Source: Anaerolineales bacterium (GTDB taxonomy: Bacteria; Chloroflexota; Anaerolineae; Anaerolineales; DRMV01). From it: a DNA stretch of 6,625 bases. This document shows positions 1-6,240 of the stretch, in pieces. The stretch covers positions 1 through 6,625 of the forward strand of contig WFVP01000199.1 in assembly GCA_015491595.1 (NCBI GenBank), written 5' to 3'. The number at the start of each line of letters is the position of its first letter. The stretch's first letter is position 1. The notes under the pieces are model-generated. The model saw only the letters and a program-made list of their open reading frames with translations. It was not told the origin of the DNA and did not search any database. Both the position numbers and the translations under genes were made by a program.

Positions 1-129
1 CGGCGCGAAGCGCTTGTATGATAGAGAAAAGACAAGGCGGTAGACCGTCTCGCCGCAGGGTCATGAGAACCCGTCAAGCAGATGGGTCACCGCCTTGTCT
101 TTTCTCTATCATACAAGCGCTTCGCGCCG
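1..129. repeat. Perfect 40-bp inverted repeat with 49-nt spacer
   Basis: Bases 1-40 are exactly reverse-complementary to 90-129, checked base by base. The pairing continues inward at 41/89 and, after a bulged A at 42, at 43-46/85-88. Each arm contains the mini-hairpin GCGC-GAA-GCGC (read as GCGC-TTC-GCGC at 117-127 in the right arm). The remaining loop holds a small GGGT/ACCC stem (58-61/69-72). The left arm begins at the first base of the window, so the repeat may continue outside. Base 130 onward would then have to match what lies to the left. No protein-coding potential is convincing here. Possible readings are a bidirectional terminator, a small non-autonomous palindromic element, or an assembly or amplification chimera at a contig end. 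Confidence 0.9.
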
Positions 130-350
130 CTGCTTGTTTTATCTCTTTTTTCGCGGTTCAGGAGTCGCGGAGGCCTATGCGAAGGCATCTTTTATCCGCC
201 AGGACAAACAAGTAGAGTCCGAAGCGTTGATGATTAGTTTGAAAAACGCCTGGGACTGCTGCATGCCCATATTTGGGCAGTCCCAAATTGAGCGTGGCTC
301 ATGTACAAATCAGGTGATGGGCACACGTTTTGCAGATGAGCCGAAATGGC
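130..350. other. Non-coding stretch downstream of surE
   Basis: No gene can be supported between the palindrome and the surE stop codon. Rightward open frames here lack a ribosome binding site and any recognisable protein pattern, and they run antisense into surE. The stretch includes a T-rich run (135-150), the candidate surE terminator (242-285) and a weak 7-base inverted repeat GGCTCAT/ATGAGCC (296-302/336-342). No tRNA or other known RNA fold was recognised. Confidence 0.6.
242..285 (-). terminator. Candidate intrinsic terminator after surE
   Basis: On the minus strand the arm TGGGACTGC (285-277) pairs perfectly with GCAGTCCCA (259-251). It is followed by GGCG and then five T residues (246-242). 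An alternative inner stem GCCCA/TGGGC (278-274/269-265) competes for two of the same bases. It lies about 65 bases past the surE stop and would end the leftward transcript. The 17-base loop and the four bases between stem and T-run make it weaker than a textbook terminator. Confidence 0.5.
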
Positions 351-1178
351 TTATACATCTTTGCTTGCAGCCTCATCGTGGGTCTGATCAAAGACTTCTT
401 CCCACGGCCAGGTATGCATGGTGGGGATGACGGAATAAGCGGTGAAGTCCAGGTGCAGGGGGGTGATGGACACATACCCCTGGGTCACCGCGCCGATGTC
501 CGTGCCCGGTTCGGGAATGCCCGTAGGGGCTTCTCCGCCAATCCAATAGTAGGGCATACCACGCGGGTCCTCACGGCGCTCCAGCCGGTCCCGGTATACC
601 CGCAGGCCCATGCGCGTCACCTGGACGCCTTTGATGTTCTCCAGGGGACCGTAGGGGATGTTCACATTGAGGTAGATGCCCGTGGGCAGGTCCTCCCGAT
701 GTTCCAGCACTTGCTGGATGACCCGGCGGGCCACCACGATGGCCGCGCGGTAATCGGGGGAGCCGCTCAAATCCTCGGGGGAGTGCAGGGAGAAGGCCAC
801 GCCCAGGATGCCGGAAATCGCGGCCTCCATGGCCGCGGTCACCGTGCCCGAGTAGGAGACGTCGTACCCCAGGTTGGCCATGGGGTTGATGCCCGAGACC
901 ACCAGGTCCACGGGCTTTTCCAGCAGGCCCAGCAGGGCCAGGGCCACGCAATCGGAAGGCGCGCCGTCGGAGGCCAGGGCCTGGGTGCCGTCGGTCAGGC
1001 GCACCTCCCACACCCGCAGGGGGCGGTGCAGGGTCTTCACGTGGCCCGACGCCGACCAGTTGCGGTGCGGGGCCACGATGCTGTATTCCACACCGGGAAT
1101 TCCTCGAACCGCTTCGACCAGGGCCAACAGGCCTGGATGGAACACGCCGTCGTCGTTGGTGATGAGAATATGGGTCAT
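351..1178 (-). CDS. surE: SurE 5'/3'-nucleotidase
   Basis: The product is a 275-residue SurE-family metal-dependent phosphatase, which dephosphorylates nucleoside monophosphates in the cytoplasm (stationary-phase survival protein in E. coli). It begins with ITNDDG (D9, D10). It has the PHRNWSASG loop with S42, SGIN with N98, and then NLGYDVSYSGTVTAAME at 102-118. D9, D10, S42 and N98 match the four metal ligands known for the family, so it should be active. The usual GINxGxNxG reads GINPMANLG, with Met100 at a normally glycine position. The length is typical. GAGGAAG lies six bases upstream of the ATG. It is the last gene of the leftward series, 31 bases after the HEPN gene, and is not next to pcm, its common partner elsewhere. 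The final 15 or so residues are polar and look like a disordered tail. Confidence 0.93.
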   Translation of the reverse strand: MTHILITNDDGVFHPGLLALVEAVRGIPGVEYSIVAPHRNWSASGHVKTLHRPLRVWEVRLTDGTQALASDGAPSDCVALALLGLLEKPVDLVVSGINPMANLGYDVSYSGTVTAAMEAAISGILGVAFSLHSPEDLSGSPDYRAAIVVARRVIQQVLEHREDLPTGIYLNVNIPYGPLENIKGVQVTRMGLRVYRDRLERREDPRGMPYYWIGGEAPTGIPEPGTDIGAVTQGYVSITPLHLDFTAYSVIPTMHTWPWEEVFDQTHDEAASKDV

Positions 1179-1209
1179 AGAGGCTTCCTCAGGGACTCAG
1201 GATTGCGGG

Positions 1210-1704
1210 TCATGAAGTTTCAAGGCCCTTATGCAATGCTTCTAAAAATTCAGAGAAAAGGAGCAAATCGGAGCGCAAACTCTTCCAGAGGGGTATCAAT
1301 CTTTCCATGAGAAAGGCTACTCGTTCCGGTCGCAAATTGAAAGTATACACGTTTCGGACCAAATGACGGAAGCGGCGAAACAGGTCCAAATCCTCCACGA
1401 GTTGTGGATGAATCACCGCAGGACGTCGTTCCGGCATCTCCGTGGCCATTTGCGGAAGCAAATCCCGATGCCAAGTTGCACCAGAAGGCACGTGCTCATC
1501 AATATGGCGGGCAATCAACTCGAAAAGGCGTTCCACTCCGGAGTAAAAAGCGTGCAGATTAAGGGCTACGGAATCGAGATAAGCAAACTCCTCAGGTTTG
1601 ACTCTCGCCTGTTCCCAGGCCTTCTGAGCCCTGGCGATAATTTGATCCAGTTCTGTGAGTTCTGCTCGAATGCGTTCGGCCAAGATTTGATATACAGTGG
1701 ACAT
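1210..1704 (-). CDS. HEPN-domain protein, HepT-like putative RNase toxin
   Basis: This is a 164-residue, largely helical protein of the HEPN/HepT-like class found next to minimal nucleotidyltransferases. Recognisable parts are YLDSVALNLHAFYSGVERLF (43-61) and the HEPN signature region RRFRHLVRNVY (111-120). HepT toxins are RNases with an RX4HXY motif, whose Tyr is modified with AMP by the MNT partner. Here the aligned motif is R113-x4-N118-x-Y120: Arg and Tyr are kept but the catalytic His is replaced by Asn. It may therefore be a weak or inactive RNase, or belong to a subfamily using another residue. The ATG lies 2 bases after the MNT stop codon with no strong ribosome binding site, which suggests translational coupling. 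Two 60-base samples of the gene have 48% and 53% GC, against 68-72% in samples from surE and the amidohydrolase. Family is fairly sure; activity is uncertain. Confidence 0.8.
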   Translation of the reverse strand: MSTVYQILAERIRAELTELDQIIARAQKAWEQARVKPEEFAYLDSVALNLHAFYSGVERLFELIARHIDEHVPSGATWHRDLLPQMATEMPERRPAVIHPQLVEDLDLFRRFRHLVRNVYTFNLRPERVAFLMERLIPLWKSLRSDLLLFSEFLEALHKGLETS

Positions 1705-1706
1705 CT

Positions 1707-2087
1707 CTACAACTCGATGCCGTAACGCTCAATGGCTTGCGCGAAAGTCGGACTGACCGATTCCAAATCGATGAAGTCGATTGGGTAATCCTTGAACGCG
1801 TCTTCAACAAAACGCCATGCATCCCAGTATGCACGTCCTTGTAAACCTTCTACAGCCAAGTCAATATCGGAGTCAGGTGTAAACCAAGCACCATGGGCTA
1901 CAGCCCCGAACACCATCACCCGCCGGGCCCCGAAACGGGTTTTTAAAATTTCCGCCACATTCTTCAGTCGCTCAAGCAGGTGTGTGCGCGTCTTCTGGGT
2001 GTTCTGCGTTTGGGGCTGAAGCTGAGCACGTCTCCGTGCACTTTCAATATACTTTTTCCAATCCGACCTTGATTGAACCCAAACCAT
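1707..2087 (-). CDS. Minimal nucleotidyltransferase (MNT), antitoxin-type partner of HEPN
   Basis: A 126-residue protein of the polymerase-beta-like minimal nucleotidyltransferase family. Residues 57-79 carry the signature VMVFGAVAHGAWFTPDSDID, with D74 and D76 as the catalytic acidic pair. D104 in YPIDFIDLE is the likely third Asp. In HepT-MntA systems this enzyme adds AMP to the HEPN toxin and silences it. The first motif is GA (61-62) instead of the usual GS, and the distance to DxD is 11 residues rather than 10. The Ser normally helps hold the nucleotide phosphates, so activity may be altered. Residues 1-40 form a basic, polar N-terminal extension ahead of the fold. AGGTGAGGTG lies just upstream of the ATG, a good ribosome binding site. 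It starts 33 bases after the amidohydrolase stop and is followed 2 bases later by the HEPN gene. Confidence 0.85.
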   Translation of the reverse strand: MVWVQSRSDWKKYIESARRRAQLQPQTQNTQKTRTHLLERLKNVAEILKTRFGARRVMVFGAVAHGAWFTPDSDIDLAVEGLQGRAYWDAWRFVEDAFKDYPIDFIDLESVSPTFAQAIERYGIEL

Positions 2088-2120
2088 AACACCTCACCTT
2101 ACAGACAGCCCTTCTGTATT

Positions 2121-3473
2121 TCATCGTACCAAACTTCGGTACCTTTGCCACACCTCCGGCGCTTTGGCCCGGGCCTCTTCCAGAATCGCCTTCTCGTCCA
2201 GGGTGAGCACCCGGCGGTCTTGCATGAGGACCCGGCCGGCCACGATGGTGGTGGTCACCATGGACTCGTGGAAGCCAAAAATCACGTGCCAGGGGAAGTT
2301 TTCCGGCGTCACTGGGGTGTGCGCGGGGTAGTCCACCAGGATGAGGTCCGCGGCCGCGCCGGGGCGAATCACACCCACGGGCATCCCGAACAGGGTGCTG
2401 GCCAGGTCCCGGTTGGTCCGGGCCAGCATGGCGAAGGCCAGGTCCCCCGGAAGGCGCCGCGGGTCCAGGTGCACGACTTTTTGCAGCATGTAGGCGAAGC
2501 GCAGTTCTTCCCACATGGCGTGGGGGAAGCCGTCGGTGCCCAGACCCACCCGCACGCCCAGGCGCAACATGCTCTCCACCTGAGCCGCGCCCACGCCGTT
2601 GTTCATGTTGGAACGGGGTTGATGGGTGACCCAGGTACCTGTCTCGGCCAGCAGTTCCATCTCCCGGGCGTCGATGTGGATGGCGTGGGCGGTGATGGTG
2701 CGGGGGCCCAGGATGCCATGGCGGTGAAGCCGGTCCACCACCCGCTGCCCGGTGCGGTACAGGCTGTCGTATTCGTCGTCGGGGTGTTCGGCGATGTGGA
2801 TGTGGAAGCCCATCTCGTCGGGTGCCATTTTGCGAACCCGGGCCAGGGTCTCCTCGGACAGGGTCATGCTGGCGTGCAGACCGAAAAGGGCTTGAATCCG
2901 ACCCTCGTAGGGTCGCTCTTCCTGCACCCGTTTCCAGAAGCGCAGGTTTTCCTCGATGGCCGCCTGGGTTTTGTCCTGACCGTAGCGGTCGGTCACCTCG
3001 TAGGCCAGCACCGCGCGCAGCCCCGCCTGGCCCACCACGTCGGCGATGATGTCCAGGGAGCCCTCCAGCGCGTTAGGCGAGGCATGGTGGTCGATGAGGG
3101 TGGTGGTGCCGTGCTTGATGGCATCCAGGGCCATGACCAGGGCCGAAAGGCGCACCGCGTCCTCGTCCAGGGCCTGGTCCAGGGGCCACCACAGGCGTTC
3201 CAGAATGGCGGGGAAGTCCTTGGGAGGCGGCCCGGGGATGGCCATACCTCGGGCGAAAGCCCCGTAGAAATGGGTGTGTGCACAGATGTTGCCCGGCAAA
3301 AGGAACTGCTCCCGGGCGTCCATTGCCTCGGCCTCGGGATACCGGGCCCGCAGGTCTGCAGAGGGTCCCACCTCGGCGATGCGTCCTCCCTCGACGACAA
3401 CACCATGGTCGGGCAGGATACGAAGGTCATCGTCCAGGGTCACGACGGTGGCGTGCAAAATCAACCAGGCCAT
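2121..3473 (-). CDS. ssnA: SsnA-like amidohydrolase (ATZ/TRZ deaminase family)
   Basis: A 450-residue cytoplasmic metal-dependent hydrolase of the amidohydrolase superfamily, closest by eye to the putative aminohydrolase SsnA. It opens with the short beta-sandwich typical of the family (1-58), then has LPGNICAHTH with ligands H66 and H68. HGTTTLIDHHASP (121-133) is a strong SsnA hallmark. HIHIAEH follows, with H226 (metal) and E229 (acid), then TAHAIHI with H263 and GTDGF with D314 (metal). The beta-sandwich closes after 370 with RPGAAADLILVD. All catalytic positions are present, so an active deaminase or hydrolase is expected. The true SsnA substrate is not known to me; in E. coli the gene sits among purine/selenium-related genes, which are absent here. 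The ATG follows GGGGTGA by 5 bases, and this ribosome binding site begins right after the M28 stop codon (13-base gap). Confidence 0.85.
   Translation of the reverse strand: MAWLILHATVVTLDDDLRILPDHGVVVEGGRIAEVGPSADLRARYPEAEAMDAREQFLLPGNICAHTHFYGAFARGMAIPGPPPKDFPAILERLWWPLDQALDEDAVRLSALVMALDAIKHGTTTLIDHHASPNALEGSLDIIADVVGQAGLRAVLAYEVTDRYGQDKTQAAIEENLRFWKRVQEERPYEGRIQALFGLHASMTLSEETLARVRKMAPDEMGFHIHIAEHPDDEYDSLYRTGQRVVDRLHRHGILGPRTITAHAIHIDAREMELLAETGTWVTHQPRSNMNNGVGAAQVESMLRLGVRVGLGTDGFPHAMWEELRFAYMLQKVVHLDPRRLPGDLAFAMLARTNRDLASTLFGMPVGVIRPGAAADLILVDYPAHTPVTPENFPWHVIFGFHESMVTTTIVAGRVLMQDRRVLTLDEKAILEEARAKAPEVWQRYRSLVR
2123..2151 (-). promoter_or_regulatory. Possible internal promoter for the MNT-HEPN pair
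   Basis: Inside the last codons of the amidohydrolase gene the minus strand reads GTGGCA, 17 bases, then TACGAT preceded by TGG, an extended -10 form. Each hexamer matches consensus at four of six positions. A GTACC/GGTAC inverted repeat (2126-2130/2138-2142) overlaps the -10 and could be an operator. The coding constraint of the overlapping gene explains much of this sequence, so support is weak. Confidence 0.2.
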
Positions 3474-3486
3474 GAAATCACCCCTT

Positions 3487-4725
3487 TCACGAAGATGGGC
3501 CAGCGCCTTCCTGGCTCAGACGCTCCATCAACGCCCAGACCAGATGGATGGCGCTTTCGAGGGTTTCGGGTTCGATGTTCTCCCAGCGGTCTTGTGGTTG
3601 ATGCCAGTATCCCCCATAACGGGCGGCCGGGTGTTCGGGCGGAAGCACCATGGTGATGGTCAGGGCCTTGAACCCCCGCTTGGTGGCCACGGTGGCGTCG
3701 GTGTACGCACCCACCCAGGGCTTGATGCGCCATTGGGGATGACGCTGCACCACCTCAACGGCTTTGGCCCAAATCTCCGGATGCGGAGGGTGACGACGCA
3801 GCAGCCCATCCACGCTTTGCAGTCCCGGGATGCCCAGGCCCACCATGTCCACGTTCAGAAAGTCGGCGTCCCGCAATTCAGGCCCATACTGGCGCAGGAA
3901 GGCGTCCATGCCATACGCGCCCACTTCTTCGCAGTCGGTGAAGACCACCCAGACCTCGGTATGGGGGAGGGGATGTTGAGCCAGGTGCTCCGCCAGGGCC
4001 AGGATGACCGCGGCGCCCGAGGCGTTGTCGTTGGCACCGTGGGTGTACGGGGTCGTCTCGCCCTCTACGGCCATGCCGGTGGCCACGGCCTGGAGGGCCA
4101 GAGGCAACCCGCCCACCAGCCAGCGGGAACGGGGCCACCCGAACACGGCCCGCAAGATGTGCAGTATGGCTCCCACAAGAAGAGATAGGAAAGAACCGCC
4201 CACAATCAGAGAGAAGGCGCGCAGCGAATGGGGGCTTCGATAAACCCAGGGGGTCTTGTGGGTATCCAGGTGAGCCGAGAGCACGATGCGCCCGCGGGTT
4301 TCCCGGCGGGCCGGAATGCGGGCAATCAGGTTCAGGCCGGTGCCTTTGGGGAACAATCGGCGGGCCCAGTTGTCCTCGAAGTCCGTCTGGGCGAAAAAGG
4401 CCCATGCACCGGACGCGTTCAGCAGCGCAGCCAGCACGCTGGTGGCCCGTCGGGGGTGTAGCAGGTAAGCCAGATTCCCCACCAGGCCCGCGGCAAAGGC
4501 GGCCACGTAGGGCCAGTAGGTATGCTTCCCCGCCCGGAAGGATTGAAAATCCAGGTTTTCAATCCCCGCGTTTCGCAAGGCCTCTGCGACGTACAACACC
4601 GCTCGTTTTTGATTCTCGCTCGTAGGGGGGCGGGGGCCAATGTCTTCCGACAGGGCTCGGAGATGGGCCAGGGCCCGTTCCCGTAAAAGAGGGAAATCCG
4701 GCGTCGCCGATGTCTTTTTGGGCAT
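3487..4725 (-). CDS. M28-family zinc peptidase with internal membrane segments
   Basis: A 412-residue protein with a complete M28 di-zinc aminopeptidase active site. H152 and D154 lie in SAHLDTH, bridging D233 in GANDNASG, E266 and E267 in TDCEEVG, D293 in NVDMVG, and H375 in YWHQPQD. Four hydrophobic stretches are visible at about 71-90, 94-112, 169-195 and 202-220. The last two sit between the first zinc ligand and the bridging Asp, where soluble M28 enzymes have only about 20 residues against 81 here. No signal peptide is seen. It is probably an integral membrane metallopeptidase; the side on which the active site faces is unclear, because the short loops between the helix pairs are Arg-rich (PRR at 91-93, RSR at 199-201). 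GGGGAGG lies 5 bases before the ATG. It starts 16 bases after the V4R stop and ends 13 bases before the amidohydrolase. The peptide substrate is unknown. Confidence 0.87.
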   Translation of the reverse strand: MPKKTSATPDFPLLRERALAHLRALSEDIGPRPPTSENQKRAVLYVAEALRNAGIENLDFQSFRAGKHTYWPYVAAFAAGLVGNLAYLLHPRRATSVLAALLNASGAWAFFAQTDFEDNWARRLFPKGTGLNLIARIPARRETRGRIVLSAHLDTHKTPWVYRSPHSLRAFSLIVGGSFLSLLVGAILHILRAVFGWPRSRWLVGGLPLALQAVATGMAVEGETTPYTHGANDNASGAAVILALAEHLAQHPLPHTEVWVVFTDCEEVGAYGMDAFLRQYGPELRDADFLNVDMVGLGIPGLQSVDGLLRRHPPHPEIWAKAVEVVQRHPQWRIKPWVGAYTDATVATKRGFKALTITMVLPPEHPAARYGGYWHQPQDRWENIEPETLESAIHLVWALMERLSQEGAGPSS

Positions 4726-4741
4726 CGTCTCCTCCCCAATC

Positions 4742-5206
4742 TTATTTCAAGTGAACCTTGAACACGCATTCAGGAGCGCCTGAAGCCATGCAGGCCACTT
4801 CCTGGACTTCGACCGCCCGGCCTAAAGCCGCCTCCAGAAATCCTGCCCAATATCCGGCGATGGGGTGACATACCGGTTTCTTGCTATGAAGGTGTTGTCC
4901 CAGAACAGACTCCTTGACACGCAACGTCCAGAGATCCTGCTCGCGCTCCAGCACCGCTTCGCCCCATCGGGAGGTGTTGAAAGCCACAACCAACGCTTCG
5001 ATGAGCGCCTCATTTTTCAACCCCAGCCGTTCCGCCAGCACCTTAGCACCCTGATACCCACCGATTTTCCCTGCCCGGTACAACAGCCCACCCAGACCAA
5101 AACCCATCATCTTGTGGACGGCCTCGTAAAGGGAGACAATCCCCTGTTTATCAATCAGCACGGATTCGTTCACAATCATCTGACGCACCTGGTCTGTATT
5201 GACCAT
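4742..5206 (-). CDS. V4R (4-vinyl reductase) domain protein, putative small-ligand sensor
   Basis: A 154-residue protein whose second half has the V4R pattern. Cys113 comes before PIAGYWAGFLEAALG (115-129), followed by VQEVACMASGAPECVFKV (134-151) with Cys139 and Cys147. The cysteines, with nearby His105/His107, could bind metal, as proposed for V4R domains. V4R domains occur in BchJ and in regulators such as XylR/DmpR, where they bind hydrophobic ligands; here the domain stands almost alone, after a helical N-terminal part. The start is ATG at 5206, because GGGGAGG sits 7 bases upstream. An upstream in-frame ATG at 5278 lies inside a probable -10 element and has no ribosome binding site. It is first in the V4R-M28-amidohydrolase operon, so a sensing or accessory role for the hydrolases is possible but inferred. 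Sampled GC (48-57%) is below that of the two genes that follow. Confidence 0.82.
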   Translation of the reverse strand: MVNTDQVRQMIVNESVLIDKQGIVSLYEAVHKMMGFGLGGLLYRAGKIGGYQGAKVLAERLGLKNEALIEALVVAFNTSRWGEAVLEREQDLWTLRVKESVLGQHLHSKKPVCHPIAGYWAGFLEAALGRAVEVQEVACMASGAPECVFKVHLK

Positions 5207-5276
5207 TTCCCGTCCTCCCCTGGAACTTGGTTCTTCGTCTGTACCGTACCACAGGGAGGACATGACCGTGGTCACC

Positions 5277-5285
5277 AATATACCA
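5277..5285 (-). promoter_or_regulatory. Extended -10 promoter element for the V4R operon
   Basis: The minus strand reads TGGTATATT, an extended -10 (TGn followed by TATATT, five of six consensus positions), about 70 bases upstream of the V4R ATG. No good -35 hexamer is found at 16-18 bases, which is common for extended -10 promoters. It lies in the only sizeable gap between the SDR and V4R genes, where an operon promoter is expected. Confidence 0.4.
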
Positions 5286-5317
5286 TGACGAATCTCATTC
5301 TTGCTGCACGGATATAT

Positions 5318-5340
5318 GACCTCCCCTCCCGGGAGAGGCC
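5318..5340 (-). terminator. Stable stem-loop between SDR and V4R genes
   Basis: On the minus strand GGCCTCTCC and GGGGAGGTC form a nine-pair stem (two G-U pairs) around a five-base loop CGGGA, 13 bases past the SDR stop. The DNA core CTCCCGGGAG is a perfect palindrome. There is no T-run after it (ATATATCC follows), so it is not a standard intrinsic terminator. It could protect the SDR mRNA 3' end, act as a weak terminator, or be a protein-binding dyad. Confidence 0.4.
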
Positions 5341-5353
5341 TATTCGTCTGCTT

Positions 5354-6184
5354 TCACCAGGCGGTCCACCCGCCATCCACAACCAGATTCGCACCCGTCA
5401 TGTACGAAGAAGCGTCGGAAGCCAGGAACAACACGGCGGCGTTCAGTTCGTCCTCCCGCGCCATTCGTCCCAGGATGGTGCGGGCGCTGTACTTCTCCAC
5501 GAAATCGGGGTCCTGCTGATTGTACACGCCTCCCGGGGTCAGGGCATTGACCCGAATCTGGGTGCCCGCGTAATAGGCCGCCAGGTAGCGGGTGAAACCC
5601 AGCATCGCGGCCTTGGTGACCGAGTAGTACACGGGCTTGTATTGGGGTGGCCGTCCGGGCTTCTGATAAATCCGCTGGTCCGGGCCCACCAGTCCGTAGG
5701 TGGAGCAGATGTTGATGATGCTTCCTTTGCCCTGTTCCCGCATTAACCGGGCCGCGGCCTGGGTGATGAGGAAGGTGCCCGTCAGGTTGACCTCCAGGGC
5801 CTGTCGCCACAAATCCAGGGGGAAATCCTCGAAGGCGCCCGCGGCCTGCACCTGCCCTTCCGCGCTCACCTTGGGGTCCAGAGCCGCGCTGTTCACCAGC
5901 ACATCCAGGCGTCCCCATCGGCTTCGAAGGGTGGCCACAGCCTCTTCCACCTGGTGGGGGTTGGTGATATCCGTGCCCAGGGCCATGGCTTCCCCGCCCA
6001 GTTCGCGCTGGATGGCGTCGGCCACCTGGCGGGCCGCGTCCGCCCGCAGGTCCAGCACGGCCACCCGGGCGCCGGCCGCGGCCAGGGTCCGGGAGAACTG
6101 GCGGCCCAACAAGCCCGCGCCGCCCGTCACCAATGCCACCCGGCCCGTCAGGTCGAACATGCGACAGATATCGGGATGCATCAT
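5354..6184 (-). CDS. SDR-family NAD(P)-dependent oxidoreductase
   Basis: A 276-residue classical short-chain dehydrogenase/reductase. The Rossmann start has TGGAGLLG (20-27), with D45 at the end of the second strand, which favours NAD(H) over NADP(H). Other landmarks are NSAA (98-101, a variant of NNAG), N133, S161, Y187 and K191 in YSVTK; the Asn-Ser-Tyr-Lys tetrad is complete. It ends with the usual GANLVVDGGW. The STYGLVGPDQRIY stretch (161-173), with an insert before the active-site Tyr, resembles gluconate 5-dehydrogenase-like and sugar/flagellin-modification SDRs. A sugar or sugar-acid substrate is therefore likely but unproven. Two ATGs are adjacent: GGGAGG lies 4 bases before the first (6184) and 7 before the second (6181), and the second has better spacing. 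It is transcribed in the same direction as the V4R operon but separated by 147 bases and a hairpin, so probably independent. Confidence 0.9.
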   Translation of the reverse strand: MMHPDICRMFDLTGRVALVTGGAGLLGRQFSRTLAAAGARVAVLDLRADAARQVADAIQRELGGEAMALGTDITNPHQVEEAVATLRSRWGRLDVLVNSAALDPKVSAEGQVQAAGAFEDFPLDLWRQALEVNLTGTFLITQAAARLMREQGKGSIINICSTYGLVGPDQRIYQKPGRPPQYKPVYYSVTKAAMLGFTRYLAAYYAGTQIRVNALTPGGVYNQQDPDFVEKYSARTILGRMAREDELNAAVLFLASDASSYMTGANLVVDGGWTAW

Positions 6185-6209
6185 GGGACCTCCCAGAAGC
6201 GGTCAAGGA

Positions 6210-6240
6210 TTGACGAAGATTGATTGAGGAATAGTATACT
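6210..6240 (+). promoter_or_regulatory. Possible rightward promoter
   Basis: TTGACG (6210-6215) is followed by TAGTAT (6232-6237) at 16 bases or TATACT (6235-6240) at 19 bases. Both TTGACG and TATACT match consensus at five of six positions, though the 19-base spacer is long. It points away from the SDR gene into the dyad-rich stretch. AGTATACT is a perfect palindrome, so the same bases also give a -10 on the minus strand. Confidence 0.3.
6233..6238 (-). promoter_or_regulatory. Candidate -10 element of the SDR gene
   Basis: The minus strand reads TATACT, five of six consensus positions, about 50 bases upstream of the SDR start. No recognisable -35 lies 16-18 bases further upstream, where the CCCAG/CTGGG dyad sits instead. 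An activator could compensate if this is the true promoter. Confidence 0.3.

Noticed and set aside
1..129. CRISPR repeat or tRNA at the left end
   Set aside because: There are only two inverted copies, not regularly spaced direct repeats, and no cloverleaf or tRNA consensus elements are seen.
18..430. Rightward open frames over the left palindrome and antisense to the surE end
   Set aside because: They are built from the inverted repeat and from the antisense of surE, lack ribosome binding sites and show no protein pattern.
330..1310. Long plus-strand open frame (about 326 codons)
   Set aside because: It is the antisense shadow of surE; composition is dominated by Gly, His, Gln and Arg, with no domain, while the minus strand encodes an intact SurE.
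2100..2118. Small hairpin TACAGA/TCTGTA between the amidohydrolase and MNT genes
   Set aside because: Six weak pairs with a seven-base loop and no T-run; too weak for a terminator and could arise by chance.
2073..3656. Plus-strand open frame of about 527 codons opposite the amidohydrolase
   Set aside because: Antisense to a gene with every catalytic motif in place; a long open frame is expected in GC-rich DNA.
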